The position numbers were made by a program, and so were the translations under genes. This document shows, piece after piece, positions 60,887-64,000 of a stretch of DNA of 64,000 nt. Source of the stretch: Apteryx mantelli (Eukaryota; Chordata; Aves; Apterygiformes; Apterygidae); the NCBI RefSeq assembly GCF_036417845.1, contig NC_089980.1, positions 49,164,501 to 49,228,500 on the forward strand, given 5' to 3'. Under the pieces are notes generated by a model. The model had not been told where the DNA came from. It ran no database searches and was given only the letters and a program-made list of their open reading frames with translations. Numbering within the stretch: position 1 is the stretch's first letter; each line of letters starts with the position of its first letter.

Positions 60887-63238
60887 CTATGCTCAGGAAA
60901 TTCACCATTTTCATTGCTCAGCATTTCATTCTCTGTATGGCAGAGGCAAACGCAGTTTGCAAACCAGTTCCCCAAATGGAGGGAATACTGGTGAGGAAGA
61001 TCCAACTGGAGTCTTGGAACCATTATTTTTCTGGGGAATTGCTTCACCAATCCTGTTACGAGCTTTGTTTTGGGAGGGGGGAAAGTTTCTGTCTTATTCA
61101 ATCAAATATATTTTCTTTACGTTCCCCTTCCTCTCACTCCACCACTATGGGGATTCTGGCCACTGAGTGACAAAAGCAGGTCCATCAGGTACAGAAATAA
61201 TAACATTCCACATGGGACATAATACAACATTATAACTAAGCGTTATGAAATGCAAGGGTGTGTGTTAGTGCTCTCTATTAATCATACACCTTAGTGTCTT
61301 CTTAGGCACTTGGCCAAAAGGAGAATGTTGTCAACTTCCTCATGGTGTTATTGTTACAGGGTAAGATAATGTATGCCCTCGGGTATCTCATAATCTAATT
61401 ATTTACAGAGGTATGTCAGATGAAAAATCCCTGAAACTACGGCAGTTATTTTTGATCATGAAGCCCTAACTCTGCTCCTTTGTTCTGACACACTGCTTTA
61501 TTAGTAGTAATAAATGTTTATATAGTGGGAGAACCATATAAATACTCCATTTGGCTTTGGCTCCTCTTACACTGAAATCATCTCTATTGAAGAGAGTTTA
61601 TAGTTTAGAAGACACAAAACTAATAGTGGATGTAACAGGTATGTAACAGCTGAGCTCATCAGAAGAATCAGTACAGTTTGCTTGGCTATGTCTTTCCTTT
61701 CTGTTAATAATTTTAATAGAGGGAGAGAGGAAATATGTGTAGGCACAAGCAAAGGGAGGCCAGGTGGAATGATAAAGCTCTCAGTGGTTCAGCCATGTAG
61801 GCCTGGCTTTGTAAGCACAACAGAGAGATACATTGTACTGAGGAAGTTGGAGAAAGATGTGCAGTGTGTTGGACCTTTAACCAGGGGAATCCTTCATCTG
61901 GTGAAATGAGGCATAGGGGAAATCATGAACTTGTTCTAGTAGCCCTAAAGGGAAACTTAAGCAAAGCAGAAATCGCCACTGCCACTGTAGTTAGTCATTT
62001 TGCATGAGGCACACTAGCATAAAACAGAAAGTCATGCTCACTATGCAGGGGAATGGGAAAACAATCGAAAGGACTACACTGAGGAAATACTGTGGTCAGA
62101 CTCACATGCCAGGAAAATCACTACCACATCTGAAAGGGATGTGATGCTGCAGCAGTCAAGAGCGTGTGATAGATATGCACACAATAGCATCTTTTGTTTC
62201 TTTTCATCAAAGACAGAAAAGAAAATTAATGACAGAAGGATCCCAAGAACTCCAGCGACTCTGCCTCCTTGAAACTGACTGTCCCTTGATCACAAAAGGT
62301 GCTCATTCAAGATGTATAAAAGTTGTTCCCAAAGCTGCTGAAACTTCAGCAATCTGCAAAATAGCCTGAAAGAGTAGTCTGTTAACCAAAAATAACATAA
62401 AGGGTCCCACTCTTTGGAGGTCCTGCTGAATGATCTCAGCAATTTAAGTTTATCCATAGTAAAACTATCTTATAATAAAGAAGTTGCTCTCATACAACAG
62501 TTCCACTGTCACCTACATATTAAAAAGCACATTGTTTCTGATATTGCCAGCCCAGGTCTGAGCTGCACACTGCTATACTAGCCTTGGGGGAGCACAAGAA
62601 GGATGGTCTCTCCTCCACCTTCTCATTTCTTAACCATATGTAGCTTGTCCTGCCACTGGAGCTAAACCTGTGGTGGGCTTTGTTTAAAAGTTTAAATAAT
62701 TCAACCAATTCAAGAAAAAAGTTCCTTGGGTCATAACCCCAAATGCATGCATGATTTTACATGGTTTGGTTCAGATGCAGTTCACACTTCGGGGATATCA
62801 GACTGGTGACATGACCCCTTATTTACAGGTCAACATGTTATACTAGATATGACACACATTTGGGTCTTGGAAAGATGGGTCACCTCTGACTAGGTAGTGC
62901 CGATCCTTGTAGCCCCACCATGGCCATGCACTTCCAGAAGGAGCCAGCACTGGGGCCTGGGCACTCTTAGACAGTTGCCTCCTATGCCTCCGAGCACAGT
63001 CATCAAATATTGGGGTGCAGTGTGAACACAGATGGTTACCATAGAGCAATACAAGAACTGCAACAACCTTCTCTCAGCTTATGCATTAAACTAGCTACTT
63101 AGCTTTTATCAAAGCGATTTTTAGTTTGGGATAAAACAAATCTGGAATAAAAATGCATCTGTAAGGCTATTTCACATTGGAAAAAACTGTACAAGTCAAG
63201 GACTACCTGCATTCTTTTTTATCTGGAGTTTCTCCAAT

Positions 63239-63317
63239 AATAATACCGAAGTCTTGTGGGAACAGTCTATAAACTGAAACAGTTTATAGACTGTTCCCAC
63301 AAGACTTCGATATTATT
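63239..63317. repeat. Near-perfect 38-bp inverted repeat (hairpin, 3-nt loop)
   Basis: The left arm 63239-63276 and right arm 63280-63317 are reverse complements with a single mismatch (63246 C opposite 63310 A), separated by AAA. On the minus strand, which is transcribed as KIF26B pre-mRNA, the mismatch becomes a G-U wobble, so the RNA stem would be fully paired over 38 positions. No known transposable element or small-RNA family is recognised. Confidence 0.97.
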
Positions 63318-64000
63318 TATGAATATCTTCACTTCCACAGGCCTTACGGATTTGATCCAAAGATCAGCCATTTTGCTAAGCAGGGCACAAACCTTGACCA
63401 AAAAGATGACTCATGAATCAAGTATTTTGCAACCCAACTACAAGAGAAAAAAAATGTGGAAAAGGGAAGCAATTTCAATCATCATGACAAACATAGTGTT
63501 TCATCCTGCACGGTAGTTGTCTTCAAATGTCATAGAAAAGGACAGCTTAAAACGAGTATTTGAATAATTGTGTTAAAATGGTTATAGAAAATGCTGTCAA
63601 AACACAGGACAAGAAGAAAAGCATGGGTGATAAATAGTAAAGGTAGTCAACAGTTCAGAAGGATGAGTATGGACTATTGATTATGAGACCTGGGTAGCAT
63701 GCACTCATTAAAAATTTTGGTGAGAGCTGTTCCACAGGAGCTTAAGGGCAGAACGCAGCCAAGAAAGAGTGTGTTTTGACTGGCGCAAAGGAACCCTAAA
63801 GGATCACACTGGACAGAAAAGGTAACAGAGCAGTAGGATGTGGGTGGATTTTTTTAAGATGAGAAAGGAAAGACCAGAGACTAGTGAGAAATGAACCAGA
63901 AAAACAGAAGACTGTGTGAAGGAGGAAAGAACAAATTTGTAGTGAGACAATCCATGGGATCAGGGATTACCATCAAAGATGCTGCAAAACAGGAAAACAG

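Larger units (their letters stand above)
54278..64000 (-). other. KIF26B: KIF26B long intron (partial)
   Basis: At least 9.7 kb upstream of the motor-end exon, with no further KIF26B exon recognised. The preceding exon should end with a segment like NVILALVNG and an incomplete Lys or Arg codon; nothing matching was found. It contains the CR1 element at 59.08-60.89 kb and the hairpin at 63.24-63.32 kb. The rest shows only short chance open frames. Confidence 0.8.

Noticed and set aside
59171..61170. Plus-strand open frames across the CR1 element
   Set aside because: They are antisense to the CR1 reverse-transcriptase frame and carry no independent protein family.

Overview
This is a window of bird nuclear genome with two multi-exon protein-coding genes that converge tail to tail. 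The avian call rests on a LINE of the CR1 family whose 3' end carries the bird-type ATTCTGTG-like octamer tail, on very low interspersed-repeat content (one clear young element in 64 kb), and on coding sequence of two neighbours, SMYD3 and KIF26B, that are also adjacent and convergent in mammals (human 1q44, from memory). No operons, tRNA/rRNA genes, CRISPR arrays or prokaryotic features are present.

Layout. 1-10.8 kb (+ strand): the 3' end of SMYD3, with the penultimate coding exon (2368-2476), an intron of about 8.2 kb, and the terminal exon with stop codon (10693-10794) plus 3'UTR. About 11.6-31.3 kb: intergenic sequence with microsatellites, homopolymer tracts and no gene I can support. 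31.9-54.3 kb (- strand): five KIF26B coding exons, from the C-terminal part of the motor domain (54115-54277), through one giant exon (49582-53020, 1146 complete codons), to three small terminal exons (35414-35616, 33874-34024, 31920-32068). All donor/acceptor dinucleotides and codon phases agree across these exons. 54.3-64 kb: a long KIF26B intron containing a 5'-truncated CR1 with a long open reverse-transcriptase frame (about 59.08-60.89 kb) and a near-perfect 38-bp hairpin (63.24-63.32 kb).

The two genes are not known to act together. SMYD3 encodes a SET/MYND lysine methyltransferase. KIF26B encodes an atypical kinesin linked to cell adhesion, polarity and non-canonical Wnt signalling. 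Their proximity is conserved synteny.

The most unusual observations are the hairpin at 63239-63317, the CR1 with an open frame and a hexamer repeat at its truncation point, a ten-tract (GGGCAA)n array with strong G-quadruplex potential beside MIR-like ancient SINE fragments, several AT-rich inverted repeats, and small CpG-dense islands inside introns. I do not see an undescribed multi-gene system here.
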